Positions 1 through 8,468 of a stretch of 64,000 bases of DNA are shown here, piece after piece. Source of the stretch: Pseudorhizobium banfieldiae (GTDB lineage Bacteria; Pseudomonadota; Alphaproteobacteria; Rhizobiales; Rhizobiaceae); contig NZ_FO082821.1 of assembly GCF_000967425.1 (NCBI RefSeq), positions 186,001 through 250,000 on the forward strand, read 5' to 3'. A model generated the notes under the pieces. The model did not search any database. It saw nothing but the letters and a program-made list of their open reading frames with translations, and was not told the origin of the DNA. The position numbers were made by a program, and so were the translations under genes. Within the stretch, counting starts at the first letter, position 1; every line of letters starts with the position of its first letter.

Positions 1-608
1 GCCGGGCAACGTCCAGTTGCGATCAGGAAGCGCAGGTATGCGCGAGTGGCGGTCACCGTCATCCTTGCATGAGCAAGGCCGTGCATGCCCGCGCGTCCAA
101 GCACAAACTCCCTGATGGCATGGGCGCTATAAGCCTCCGGCTCGTCGCCAAGGACCAGGAACAGGTGAACAAGGATGTTCTGATAGGTATCGAGGCTGCT
201 GTCTTTCACCCCACGATTTCGGAGCATCCAATCCCGGAACTCGCCGAGGATCGGCCATCGTTCACTCGGGGAAGGCGGCTTCGGCAGTGGGTCGACGATG
301 CCTTGCTCTTCAAGAAAAAGTACAAAGAGGGCACCTGATCGCAAGCGCATGTAGTAATTCGGCATGGCCCTGAAGGCCGGTACAGATGCTGCGTATCCGC
401 TGTGGATAGTACTGAGACCATAGCCAGCGCCGTGCATCCAATCCGTCCAATGCCCCAAGTAAATGGTCAGCATCGAAATCGTTGTCTTGGTGTAATTCCG
501 TGCCTGAAGCCAACGGACATAGCCCTCGAAGTGGGGGCCGGCGAAATGAAGTCTTGAAAGCGTGAGATACCGCGGAGTGTTCCGCCTTTTCTTGGGGGTG
601 TTGGACAT
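1..608 (-). CDS. Tyrosine recombinase / site-specific integrase, N-terminal part (runs off the window)
   Basis: The minus strand is open from an ATG at 608 to the window edge, giving about 202 residues. An AGGAG ribosome site lies about 6 bases before the ATG. The translation has the basic N-terminus and SAM-like core-binding fold of phage-type integrases (YVRWLQARNYTKTTI near residue 30, then GALFVLFLEEQGI and YQNILVHLFLVLGD). The catalytic R-H-R-Y domain would lie beyond position 1 and cannot be seen. Its promoter side faces a cluster of short repeats (681-803), which suggests that this gene lies just inside one end of a mobile element. It could be the first gene of a recombinase-in-trio element, but only one gene is visible. 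Confidence 0.8.
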   Translation of the reverse strand, partial: MSNTPKKRRNTPRYLTLSRLHFAGPHFEGYVRWLQARNYTKTTISMLTIYLGHWTDWMHGAGYGLSTIHSGYAASVPAFRAMPNYYMRLRSGALFVLFLEEQGIVDPLPKPPSPSERWPILGEFRDWMLRNRGVKDSSLDTYQNILVHLFLVLGDEPEAYSAHAIREFVLGRAGMHGLAHARMTVTATRAYLRFLIATGRCP

Positions 609-680
609 TCGATCTCCTGACATGGGCTCAATGCCGGAAAATTCCGGCGAACCACTTCTCGCCCAAAAGAACGCGCGAGG

Positions 681-803
681 GCATAAGCCCGTCGTTATGC
701 GGAGCAGATTGTCGAAAATCCCTCGCGTTTACAGCGTGATGACCTGACCGCTCCGCATAATCTGTCGCTCGGCATAACAGGCTTTATGCGGTGCTCTGCA
801 TAA
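681..803. repeat. Cluster of TTATGCNGAGC-type sites at the recombinase element end
   Basis: Within about 110 bases there are several copies of a 12-base motif: TTATGCGGAGCA on plus at 695-706, and on minus TTATGCGGAGCG (749-760), TTATGCCGAGCG (766-777) and TTATGCAGAGCA (792-803). A variant TTATGCGGTGCT at 784-795 makes a palindrome with the last one. Repeated sites in both orientations directly upstream of an integrase gene, next to a truncated reading frame, are what one expects of a recombinase-bound element terminus. The role is inferred. Confidence 0.55.
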
Positions 804-807
804 GGCC

Positions 808-1197
808 TGTTTCGAAGCGACGGTTGGACACGCAAAGGGATCCACGCGCGAAATCCGCTCCTACGCCCCGCAGGATCAGACCCTGCACGGCATCGCCGGT
901 CGTCTTCAGGCCGCTCAGCGGCAGAACTTCTATCAGCTCCACGCCGAGGTGACCCACCGCGGGCGCTACTACCACGAATATTGCATGAGCATCGACGTGT
1001 CGCGCGACAGCCCGACCGGGCAGCCTCCAGCCGAAGGAAGTGAAGAGACTGTTGTAGAGGCGCTGCGCGACCTCGCCCGCTGGCTCTATCGGCAGCTGGA
1101 AGCCGAATATGACCACCTGACCTCTGACGAGGCGGTGGAGGAAGGGATCGTCATCAACGAATACACCTTCACCGACGCTGGACGCCGGTTCGGGTGA
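808..1197 (+). pseudogene. C-terminal fragment of an unrecognised protein cut by the recombinase element
   Basis: The frame ending at 1197 is coding-like from about 840 (STREIRSYAPQDQTLHGIAG, then a Tyr-rich stretch with HRGRYYHEYCMSIDV and an acidic C-terminal helix). It has no credible start: the open frame runs back into the repeat cluster and stops at 745-747. The original N-terminus therefore appears to have been replaced by the element end near 808. I do not recognise the family. The stop overlaps the 3' end of the opposing AbiEii-type gene by 29 bases. Confidence 0.5.
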
Positions 1198-1858
1198 CGA
1201 CTGCTGTCAGCAGTTCTTTCGTGATCGTCTGCGCTAGGGTTTGGAGGGCCTGAAAGCCCTCTGACACCAACAACTTTGCGGTGACAGATTCTACGAGCCT
1301 CGGGTTCATCTTTTCAGTCACCCGAAGCGCTTCTTCGCAGGCGGCCGGAAACCTTGAACATGCGTCAACAACATAGTCCTCGCCCAGTGCCTGGGCGACG
1401 GCGGCGATGTCGAACATGTCCCTCGGCTGCAAGTGCGAGCCGCGGAACACGACCTTCTTGGCGAGGATTTCGGCCGGAGTCTCAAGCTTGACGCTTCGTC
1501 CGCGGATTTCGGAAACGGCAAACGGTTCTTCGGTGACCGGGTCGCAGCAGATGAAGTCGATTTCGCCGACACCGTCGAACACGATCTTCAACGCCCGTGT
1601 GCCATCGGTCTCGTAGTCGCTCGGCGCAAGAGTCAGATCGTAGCCTTGCGTCTCCGGGTTCAGGTAAGGCAGGTACTGGGCATCGTCGATGAACAGGTCG
1701 ATGTCGTGGCTTTCGCGGTGCTGGATCTGAAACATGAGGGCAGTGCCGCCCCCAAAGCTCCAATTGTGCATGCCGATACCCTGGCCGTTGGCCTGGTCGA
1801 TGATCGACATTGCCACATCAAAAAGCTCGGGCCAGCGGCTTGGCTGCGGGGTGTTCAT
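1169..1858 (-). CDS. AbiEii/AbiGii-family nucleotidyltransferase toxin
   Basis: The 229-residue protein carries the nucleotidyltransferase signature GGGTALMFQI with DIDLFIDD about 12 residues later, typical of AbiEii toxins, which transfer nucleotides to RNA targets and halt growth. A conserved downstream segment (ETPAEILAKKVVFRG, then RDMFDIAAVAQ) also matches the family. The start is immediately downstream of the partner gene (TGA followed directly by ATG), so the two are translationally coupled. This layout fits a type IV toxin-antitoxin or abortive-infection module that also stabilises plasmids. The enzymatic target is unknown. Confidence 0.8.
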   Translation of the reverse strand: MNTPQPSRWPELFDVAMSIIDQANGQGIGMHNWSFGGGTALMFQIQHRESHDIDLFIDDAQYLPYLNPETQGYDLTLAPSDYETDGTRALKIVFDGVGEIDFICCDPVTEEPFAVSEIRGRSVKLETPAEILAKKVVFRGSHLQPRDMFDIAAVAQALGEDYVVDACSRFPAACEEALRVTEKMNPRLVESVTAKLLVSEGFQALQTLAQTITKELLTAVVTRTGVQRR

Positions 1859-2122
1859 TCAGATTGCGAGCGGAAGCTTGTATCCGGCGAGATCGGAAAA
1901 CTTCCCTGCAACTGCGATGACGGCATCCTTGTGGACACCCATCTCGTCGATAAACGACTGCTGAAGCTTGGGCGACACTTCGGACAGGAAGGCAAACACG
2001 CTGCAATCGCAAGTGTCGGCGCTCTTGATGTCGGCAATCTTTTCGGCCAGCTGCGCAGCCGTCAGCAGCACGCCGTAGGGCGCGCTGACTGTCGACATTA
2101 CCTTTGCGGCGACCGAGGCCAT
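1859..2122 (-). CDS. Probable antitoxin partner of the AbiEii-type toxin
   Basis: An 87-residue protein starting at ATG 2122 (MASVAAKVMSTVSAPYG); an upstream in-frame start at 2209 would give 116 residues but lacks a good ribosome site. It directly precedes the toxin gene with stop and start touching. The sequence is a short alpha-helical protein with a DTCDCSVFAFLSEVSPK segment. It does not show the winged-helix N-terminus of classical AbiEi antitoxins, so the antitoxin role rests on position alone. It may represent a different antitoxin class for AbiEii-type toxins. Confidence 0.6.
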   Translation of the reverse strand: MASVAAKVMSTVSAPYGVLLTAAQLAEKIADIKSADTCDCSVFAFLSEVSPKLQQSFIDEMGVHKDAVIAVAGKFSDLAGYKLPLAI

Positions 2123-2205
2123 TGCATCATCTCTGTGCGGAAACTTCCCAAGCAATATAGGAGATGGAGGTCTACAAAGCAATAAAGCCGCGACCCCGCT
2201 GGTTT

Positions 2206-2355
2206 TCACCTGTTTCCGTCAATCCACTTCGACATCAGCCCCTTGTCGCGGAAGCATTCTTCCGGGACGGCGCGGCGCTTGATGCGGGCCAGGCGTTCGG
2301 CGAACGCGACCTGCTTCGACGAGGGCAGGCGGTCGAGTTCGGAGAGAGGCTTCAT
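2206..2355 (-). CDS. Small hypothetical protein
   Basis: A 49-residue reading frame from ATG 2355 (MKPLSELDRLPSSKQVAFAE...) ending MSKWIDGNR. The frame is open further upstream (…RRSLSAWIDAQARMKPLSE…) to about 2427, so a non-ATG start giving a longer protein is possible. The amphipathic, charged composition and codon pattern look coding. It lies directly upstream of the toxin-antitoxin pair on the same strand. No function can be assigned. Confidence 0.45.
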   Translation of the reverse strand: MKPLSELDRLPSSKQVAFAERLARIKRRAVPEECFRDKGLMSKWIDGNR

Positions 2356-2592
2356 CCGCGCTTGCGCGTCGATCCAGGCGCTCAGAGAGCGACGATCCTG
2401 TTGGACTTCCCTCGCCGGGACCGCGCCTTGGTCCTAAGGACGGAAGCCTGCTTTGGCAGTCTCCCCCCATACGGGCAACAGTCCCTGGTGCGAGGAAGGG
2501 AGTGAGAGGGTGGCCGGAAGGGGCCAGGTTCCGGCGGATGAGAGAGAGCGCCGCGCGGAAATGACCCCTTCTGCTCTCCTGAGGTTTCTCCG

Positions 2593-5500
2593 ATGAATGA
2601 ACTTTGGTCTTTGACCGTACCGAATGTGCCGATTGCCGCGCTGTTCGCTCCGCCTTGCACCGTCACCCAAATCCTCGCCGTCGCTGAAGCGTTGCAGCCC
2701 GCGCTTTCGGCGGGCCAGCCTATCGACACCGGCCTGCTGCGCGCCGAGATGGAGCGCGCCTTCGGCCGCTCCGATGCGGCGGGGGCCTGGGACTGGAAAC
2801 TGGCCTATGAGGCTGGCGAAGCCGCGCTCGTCCTCTTCCTGCGGAAGTTTGGCCGTGCGCTTCTCGCGCGGGCCGGATCGCCCGCGGCCTTGCTTCCGAT
2901 CCTGACCCGGGTGTCGGCCCTCCTGCCCACGCATACGCGGCGCTCGGAAGAAATGGAGCTCTACCAGCAGTTCTCGACGCCGCTGCTCATGGGACTCGCG
3001 GCCCTTGCCGCCGCGCAGATTACGCCCCGCGATGTGGTCCTCGAGCCTTCTGCCGGGACCGGACTTCTGGCTGTCCTCGCGGAAATTTCGGGCGGCAGCC
3101 TCGCCCTGAACGAACTGGCCGAGACCCGCGCTGATCTTCTGCGCCTCCTCTTTCCGGGGCGACCCGTCACCACCTTCGACGCCGCGCAGATCGACGATCA
3201 TCTCGACACGAGCCTGTGCCCGAGCGTCATCCTGATGAACCCGCCGTTCTCGGCCGTGGCCAATGTCGATGGCCGGACGACCGAGGCGACGGCGCGGCAT
3301 CTCCGCTCGGCCCTTGCCCGCCTTGCTCCCGGTGGACGGCTGGTGGCCATCACCGGGGCGGGCTTCGCCCCTGACGCTCCGGCCTGGTCCGAGACCTTCG
3401 GCCGCCTGACCGAGACCGCGCATCTCGTCTTCACCGGCGCGGTGTCGGGCTCGGCCTTTGCCAAACACGGCACCAGCTTCGAGACGCGCATTTCGGTCTT
3501 CGACAAATGCCGTGGTGGCGAGTTGGGCGGCATCACCGCAAATCTGAGCCAACCCATGTCTTCTGACGTGTCGCAGCTCCTGTCTCGGATTGCGGCCAAA
3601 GTCCCGCCGCGCCTCGAGTTGGATGCGGGCACGGTCGCCCGGATCCATCCCACTTCCTCTTTCCGGGGGATTCCTGCCCGTGCGTCCGGCACTGCCACTC
3701 GACGCTCGCATACAACGCCGTCGGCCAAGACCGATGCGAATGTCGCCGCGCCGGATGCCGAAGACCTCGCCTACACTCTGCGTCAGACGATGGACGATTT
3801 CGGCGCTGCGCGCCTGTCCGACGCCATCTACGAGACCTTCCGCCTTCAGGCCATCGAAATCCCCGGCGCGGCACCGCACCCGACCAAGCTGGTGCAGTCC
3901 GCCGCCATGGCTTCCGTCGCGCCCCCGAAACCCAGCTACCGCCCCAAGCTGCCCACCACCGTCTTGCGCAATGGCCTTCTGTCCGACGCCCAGCTCGAGA
4001 CCGTGATCTATGCGGGCGAGGCGCATGGCGCGCATCTTGCCGGATCGTGGTGCGTCGATGAGGCCGGCGACATGGTCTCAGCAGCGCCGGACAATGACAT
4101 TGACTCCGTCCGCTTCCGCCGTGGCTTCTTCCTCGGAGACGGCACCGGCGCGGGCAAGGGCCGCCAGTCGGCCGGGATCCTGCTCGACAACTGGTGCCAG
4201 GGCCGCCGCAAGGCGCTCTGGATTTCGAAGAGCGACAAGCTTCTCGAGGATGCGCAACGCGACTGGTCGGCCCTGGGTCAGGAGCGCCTGCTGGTGACCC
4301 CGCTCTCGCGCTTCGCCCAAGGTCGCGACATCCCGCTCGCCGAAGGCATCCTCTTCACCACCTATGCCACGCTGCGGTCCGAAGAGCGCGGCGCTAAGAA
4401 GTCCCGCGTCGATCAGATTGTGGGCTGGCTCGGGGCGGATTTCGACGGCGTGATCCTCTTTGATGAAAGCCACGCCATGGCAAATGCCGCCGGATCGAAG
4501 GGCGAGCGCGGCGATACCGAGGCCTCGCAGCAGGGTCGGGCGGGCCTGCGCCTTCAGCACAAGCTGCCCAATGCCCGCGTGGTCTATGTCTCTGCCACGG
4601 GGGCGACGACGGTCCACAATCTCGCCTATGCGCAGCGGCTCGGCCTCTGGGGTGGGGTCGGGCCCTCCGCTTGCGCTCCGGGCGTTCAGGATTGGCAAAG
4701 CTCCACTGGAGCTTCGCCTGCCCCCTTGGGGCACCATCCTTCACTCCCCTTCGCCACCCGCGCTGAATTCGTCGAAGCCATCGAAGCGGGCGGCGTTGCC
4801 GCGATGGAAGTCCTCGCCCGTGACCTGCGCTCGCTCGGGCTCTACACCGCCCGGTCGCTCTCATATGACGGCGTCGAATACGAGATGCTGGAGCATGCCC
4901 TGACCCCCGAGCAGCGCGGCATCTACGATGCATACGCGCTCGCCTTCGGCGTGATTCACAGAAATTTGGCCGCAGCTTTGGAGGCGGCCAATATCACAGG
5001 TGAGGCTGGTACGCTGAACCGACAGGCCAAATCTGCCGCCCGCTCGGCCTTCGAGTCTGCCAAGCAGCGCTTCTTCGGCCATTTGCTCACCTCGATGAAA
5101 ACCCCCACCCTGATTTCCAGCATCGAGGCCGATCTCGCGGCGGGCCATGCCGCCGTCATCCAGATCGTCTCAACGGGCGAGGCGTTGATGGAGCGCCGCC
5201 TCGCCGACATTCCCACCGATGAGTGGAACGATGTCAGGATCGACATCACGCCCAGGGAGGCGTGTCTTGATTACCTTGCTCATTCCTTCCCGGTGCAGCT
5301 CTACGAGCCTTTCACCGACAGCGAGGGCAACCTCTCCTCCCGGCCCGTCGTCCGCGACGGCCAGCCGGTCGAATGCCGCGAGGCCGTGCGACGGCGCGAC
5401 GCGCTGATCGAGCATCTGGCGTCACTGCCGCCCGTCCCGGGGGCGCTCGACCAGATCGTGCAGCGCTTCGGCACCGATCTTGTGGCAGAAGTCACTGGTC

Positions 5501-7047
5501 GCTCGCGTCGCATCGTGCGGAAGGGCGAGGGTCCTGCGGCCCGCCTTGTCGTGGAAAGCCGGGCTGGCTCGTCCAACCTGTCCGAGACCGCCGCCTTCAT
5601 GGACGACCAGAAGCGGATCCTGATCTTCTCGGATGCCGGTGGCACAGGGCGCAGCTACCATGCCGATCTTGGGGCCAAGAACCAGCGTCTGCGGGTTCAT
5701 TACCTCCTCGAGCCCGGCTGGAAGGCCGATGCGGCCATCCAAGGTTTGGGACGGACCAACCGCACCAACCAGGCGCAGCCGCCGCTGTTCCGGCCGGTCG
5801 CCACGGATGTGAAAGCAGAGAAGCGCTTCCTCTCGACCATCGCCCGCCGCCTCGACACGCTCGGCGCCATCACGCGCGGCCAGCGCCAGACCGGCGGGCA
5901 GGGGCTGTTCAGGCCAGAGGACAACCTCGAGTCGCCTTACGCTCGGGATGCCCTGCGTCAGCTCTACCGCCGCATCTATCGCGGCGATGTCGCGGGCAGC
6001 TCGCTCGGGGCCTTCGAGGATGCGACGGGCCTCAGCCTGACCGATGACAACGGGCTGAAGGACGATCTGCCACCCATCACGACCTTCCTCAATCGCCTGC
6101 TGGCGCTGACGATCGACATGCAGGCCGTGCTCTTCTCGGCTTTCGAGGAGCTTCTAGACCAACGGATCGAGGGGGCCATCGCCGCCGGGATCTATGATCT
6201 CGGGCTCGAGACGCTGCGTGCCGAGAGCTTCCGCGTCACGGATGCGCGCGTCATCTACACCCGTCCCGGGTCCGGTACCGAGTCCCAGCTCCTGACCATC
6301 GCGGAAAAGCGGCGCAACACGCCGACTTCTCTCGCGGATGCCCTCGATTGGCTCAACGACCCGAAGGCACGCCTGCTGGTCAACAGCCGCTCGGGTCGGG
6401 CGGCGGTGCAGGTGCCAGCTACTAGCCTGATGCTGGATGATGGCACCATCGAACCGCGCCTGCGGCTGATCCGTCCGACGGAGACCGGCACCCTCCCGGC
6501 CAAGATCATGGAGGACACAAACTGGCTCGAGGCTGACCGCGCGGCCTTCGCCGCCGCCTGGACCGCCGAACTGGCTGAGGTGCCAGAGTTTTCCGAAGCC
6601 ACGCTGCACATCGTCGCGGGTCTTCTGCTGCCGATCTGGAAGCAGCTTCCCCAGGACGAAACCCGCGTCTACCGGCTGCAGACCGATGAGGGTCAGCGCA
6701 TCATCGGCCGCCGCGTCTCGCCCGCCTGGGTCGCGACCACGCTCGCCGCCGACGCGCCAACGCTCTCGGCGGCGCAGGTCCATGCCCTCGTTCTCGAGGG
6801 CAAGACCGTGGCGCGGTTGGCCGAGGGAATGGAACTCTACCGCTCCCGGGTCATGGGGGTGAACCGGATCGAGCTTTCCGGTTTCTCCGAGGCCGCCAAA
6901 GACCGACTTAAGGCTGACGGCTTCTTCTCGGAGATCATCAGCTGGAAGTTACGCCTGTTCTGCCCGACAGACACCAGCGGCATCGCCGTCCTGGAGCGCC
7001 TGCTTGCACGCATCCCGGTCACCGGCCTACATGCACGCAATGGTTGA
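2593..7047 (+). CDS. Strawberry-notch-type helicase fused to a DNA methyltransferase domain
   Basis: A 1,484-residue protein. Residues about 140-310 form an N6-adenine-type methyltransferase domain (SAM loop LEPSAGTGLLAVLAE; catalytic NPPF in VILMNPPFSAV). Residues about 480-1130 form a superfamily 2 helicase of the strawberry-notch family: Walker A GDGTGAGKGRQ, a DESH box (ILFDESHAMANA), motif III VSATGATT, and a C-terminal helicase part with LIFSDAGGTGRSYHADLGA and QGLGRTNRTNQAQPP. Large methylase-helicase fusions on plasmids and phages, such as P1 DarB, are linked to protection of incoming DNA; that role is inference here. Downstream toprim and DUF2493 genes follow on the same strand, the first almost overlapping. 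A palindromic in-frame insert sits at 4654-4746. Confidence 0.85.
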   Translation: MNELWSLTVPNVPIAALFAPPCTVTQILAVAEALQPALSAGQPIDTGLLRAEMERAFGRSDAAGAWDWKLAYEAGEAALVLFLRKFGRALLARAGSPAALLPILTRVSALLPTHTRRSEEMELYQQFSTPLLMGLAALAAAQITPRDVVLEPSAGTGLLAVLAEISGGSLALNELAETRADLLRLLFPGRPVTTFDAAQIDDHLDTSLCPSVILMNPPFSAVANVDGRTTEATARHLRSALARLAPGGRLVAITGAGFAPDAPAWSETFGRLTETAHLVFTGAVSGSAFAKHGTSFETRISVFDKCRGGELGGITANLSQPMSSDVSQLLSRIAAKVPPRLELDAGTVARIHPTSSFRGIPARASGTATRRSHTTPSAKTDANVAAPDAEDLAYTLRQTMDDFGAARLSDAIYETFRLQAIEIPGAAPHPTKLVQSAAMASVAPPKPSYRPKLPTTVLRNGLLSDAQLETVIYAGEAHGAHLAGSWCVDEAGDMVSAAPDNDIDSVRFRRGFFLGDGTGAGKGRQSAGILLDNWCQGRRKALWISKSDKLLEDAQRDWSALGQERLLVTPLSRFAQGRDIPLAEGILFTTYATLRSEERGAKKSRVDQIVGWLGADFDGVILFDESHAMANAAGSKGERGDTEASQQGRAGLRLQHKLPNARVVYVSATGATTVHNLAYAQRLGLWGGVGPSACAPGVQDWQSSTGASPAPLGHHPSLPFATRAEFVEAIEAGGVAAMEVLARDLRSLGLYTARSLSYDGVEYEMLEHALTPEQRGIYDAYALAFGVIHRNLAAALEAANITGEAGTLNRQAKSAARSAFESAKQRFFGHLLTSMKTPTLISSIEADLAAGHAAVIQIVSTGEALMERRLADIPTDEWNDVRIDITPREACLDYLAHSFPVQLYEPFTDSEGNLSSRPVVRDGQPVECREAVRRRDALIEHLASLPPVPGALDQIVQRFGTDLVAEVTGRSRRIVRKGEGPAARLVVESRAGSSNLSETAAFMDDQKRILIFSDAGGTGRSYHADLGAKNQRLRVHYLLEPGWKADAAIQGLGRTNRTNQAQPPLFRPVATDVKAEKRFLSTIARRLDTLGAITRGQRQTGGQGLFRPEDNLESPYARDALRQLYRRIYRGDVAGSSLGAFEDATGLSLTDDNGLKDDLPPITTFLNRLLALTIDMQAVLFSAFEELLDQRIEGAIAAGIYDLGLETLRAESFRVTDARVIYTRPGSGTESQLLTIAEKRRNTPTSLADALDWLNDPKARLLVNSRSGRAAVQVPATSLMLDDGTIEPRLRLIRPTETGTLPAKIMEDTNWLEADRAAFAAAWTAELAEVPEFSEATLHIVAGLLLPIWKQLPQDETRVYRLQTDEGQRIIGRRVSPAWVATTLAADAPTLSAAQVHALVLEGKTVARLAEGMELYRSRVMGVNRIELSGFSEAAKDRLKADGFFSEIISWKLRLFCPTDTSGIAVLERLLARIPVTGLHARNG
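4654..4746. repeat. Palindromic in-frame insertion inside the helicase gene
   Basis: Between the codons for LGLWG and PFATRAEF lie about 31 extra codons rich in Ser, Ala, Pro and Gly. The DNA holds a 25-base near-perfect palindrome: GGCAAAGCTCCA at 4694-4705 pairs with TGGAGCTTCGCC at 4707-4718 with one mismatch. A second hairpin follows directly (TGCCCC 4719-4724 with GGGGCA 4728-4733). A small mobile palindromic element that kept the reading frame is the simplest explanation. Confidence 0.5.
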
Positions 7048-7058
7048 TTGGTGTGCTC

Positions 7059-8090
7059 ATGTCATTGGAAACAGAGAATCTCTTGCGCGAACTTGCGCAG
7101 AATGCCGAAAGCGTTTGTCGTCATTACCTTCCCGCTGGCAGGCGGGAAGGCTCCTACTGGATGGTGGGCGATCTGCAGAACAACCCCGGCCGCTCGCTCT
7201 TCGTGCGGCTCATAGGGCCAACCTCGGGGCCGGGGTCCAGCGGTCGCTGGACGGACGGCGCAACAGGTGAGCATGGTGATCTCCTTGACATCATCAGAGA
7301 GCGGACGGGGATCACCCGCTTCCCCGACCTTCTCGCCGAGGCGCGCGCGCATCTTGGCCGTCCGGCGCCGGTCGTCCCGGATGGACCATCCCCCAAGAAG
7401 CCGAAGCCCCCGGGCGGAACACCAGAAGCCGCCGCTCGCTTGTTTGCAGCCTCGGTGCCGGTCGCAGGCAGTCTTGCCGAAACCTATCTCCTGAGCCGGG
7501 GCATCACTTTGCCGGTCTCAAGCACGGCCCTTCGCTTCCACCCGAAGTGCTGGCATCGGGATGAGGGTCAGACCAAATCCACCCACAGACCGGCACTGAT
7601 CGCTGTGGTCACCGATGGGGCAGGGGTCCTGCAAGGCGCACACCGCACCTGGCTCGCGCAAGACGGAAAGGACAAGGCGCCTGTCGAGGTCCAGCGGCGG
7701 GCGATGGGTCACCTCCTGGGCAATGCCGTCAGGCTGACCCCGAGTGATGACATCCTCGTCGTTGGCGAAGGCATCGAGACCATGCTCTCCGTTCGAGAGG
7801 CGGCCCCCGGCCTCCCTGTCTGGGCGGCGCTCTCGTCTTCTCACCTTGGAGCCGTCCTGCTGCCGGAGGGATTGCAGCGCCTCTACATTGCCATTGACCG
7901 CGATCCGGCGGGGCGTCGCGCGGCGGAGAGATTGACCACCAGAGCCACTGAGGCCGGAATTGCCGTTAGGGCGCTGGAACCAAAGCTCGGGGATTTCAAC
8001 GACGATCTCCGGGCCGACGGACCGGAAGCACTGCGTCAGCATCTGGCAGAGCAGATCGGGCCCGAGGATCGCAAGCGCCTGGAGCGCTGA
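7059..8090 (+). CDS. Toprim-domain protein (plasmid primase-helicase-like)
   Basis: A 343-residue protein from ATG 7059; a TTG at 7044, overlapping the helicase stop, could add five residues. The N-terminal half resembles DnaG-like plasmid proteins (VCRHYLPAGRREGSYWMVGD, GRWTDGATGEHGDLLDII). The C-terminal half is a toprim domain: catalytic Glu in VVGEGIETMLSV and the DxD-like metal site in YIAIDRDPAGRRAAERL. Toprim proteins of this type act in plasmid replication or DNA processing. The near-overlap with the methylase-helicase suggests translational coupling. Confidence 0.8.
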   Translation: MSLETENLLRELAQNAESVCRHYLPAGRREGSYWMVGDLQNNPGRSLFVRLIGPTSGPGSSGRWTDGATGEHGDLLDIIRERTGITRFPDLLAEARAHLGRPAPVVPDGPSPKKPKPPGGTPEAAARLFAASVPVAGSLAETYLLSRGITLPVSSTALRFHPKCWHRDEGQTKSTHRPALIAVVTDGAGVLQGAHRTWLAQDGKDKAPVEVQRRAMGHLLGNAVRLTPSDDILVVGEGIETMLSVREAAPGLPVWAALSSSHLGAVLLPEGLQRLYIAIDRDPAGRRAAERLTTRATEAGIAVRALEPKLGDFNDDLRADGPEALRQHLAEQIGPEDRKRLER

Positions 8091-8468
8091 AGCAACTCGT
8101 CCTGCGCAAGGGAGCAGTCTCAGGACAGTGGGGCAGGGGGCATCCCCCTGTCCCGGCTCTGGACCTTCATCTTTTGCCTCCCTCAGGGGCCAGTCGATCC
8201 CCGCATTCCCCGCACGGCCTTCAAGAGATGGGCAGGCGGCCGTCAAAGGCGCCGCCCCTTCAAGGACGGGGGGCAACTGTTTTCCGCCGGCGGGGACAAG
8301 CCCCGCCTTTGCATCGCGAAAGGCAAATCAGCCGCCCCCCGTCCTCCTCCACATGTGTTCCGGCCCCAAAGAGGGGGTGAAGGGTCGTCCCCCGTGACGG
8401 CTTTCGCAGCCCATGAAGGCCGCGCGGGAGAACGCGCGGACCGCCAAGAGCCCGGAGGCAAGAAGAAG
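8091..8468. other. GC-rich intergenic region with a hairpin
   Basis: No convincing gene. A perfect hairpin CAGGGGG-cat-CCCCCTG lies at 8134-8150, 44 bases after the toprim stop, and could end transcription or protect the 3' end; it has no T-run. The rest is very C-rich, which produces long spurious open frames. The next gene has its own ribosome site (GGAGG at 8453-8457). Confidence 0.4.

Noticed and set aside
2434..4035. 533-codon open frame on minus opposite the helicase gene
   Set aside because: It is antisense to clearly conserved methyltransferase and helicase motifs; long antisense frames are usual in GC-rich genes.
8091..8468. Possible extra coding N-terminus for the DUF2493 protein from 8355
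   Set aside because: The extension is Gly/Arg-rich, derives from C-runs, and lacks a ribosome site, while ATG 8469 has a good one.
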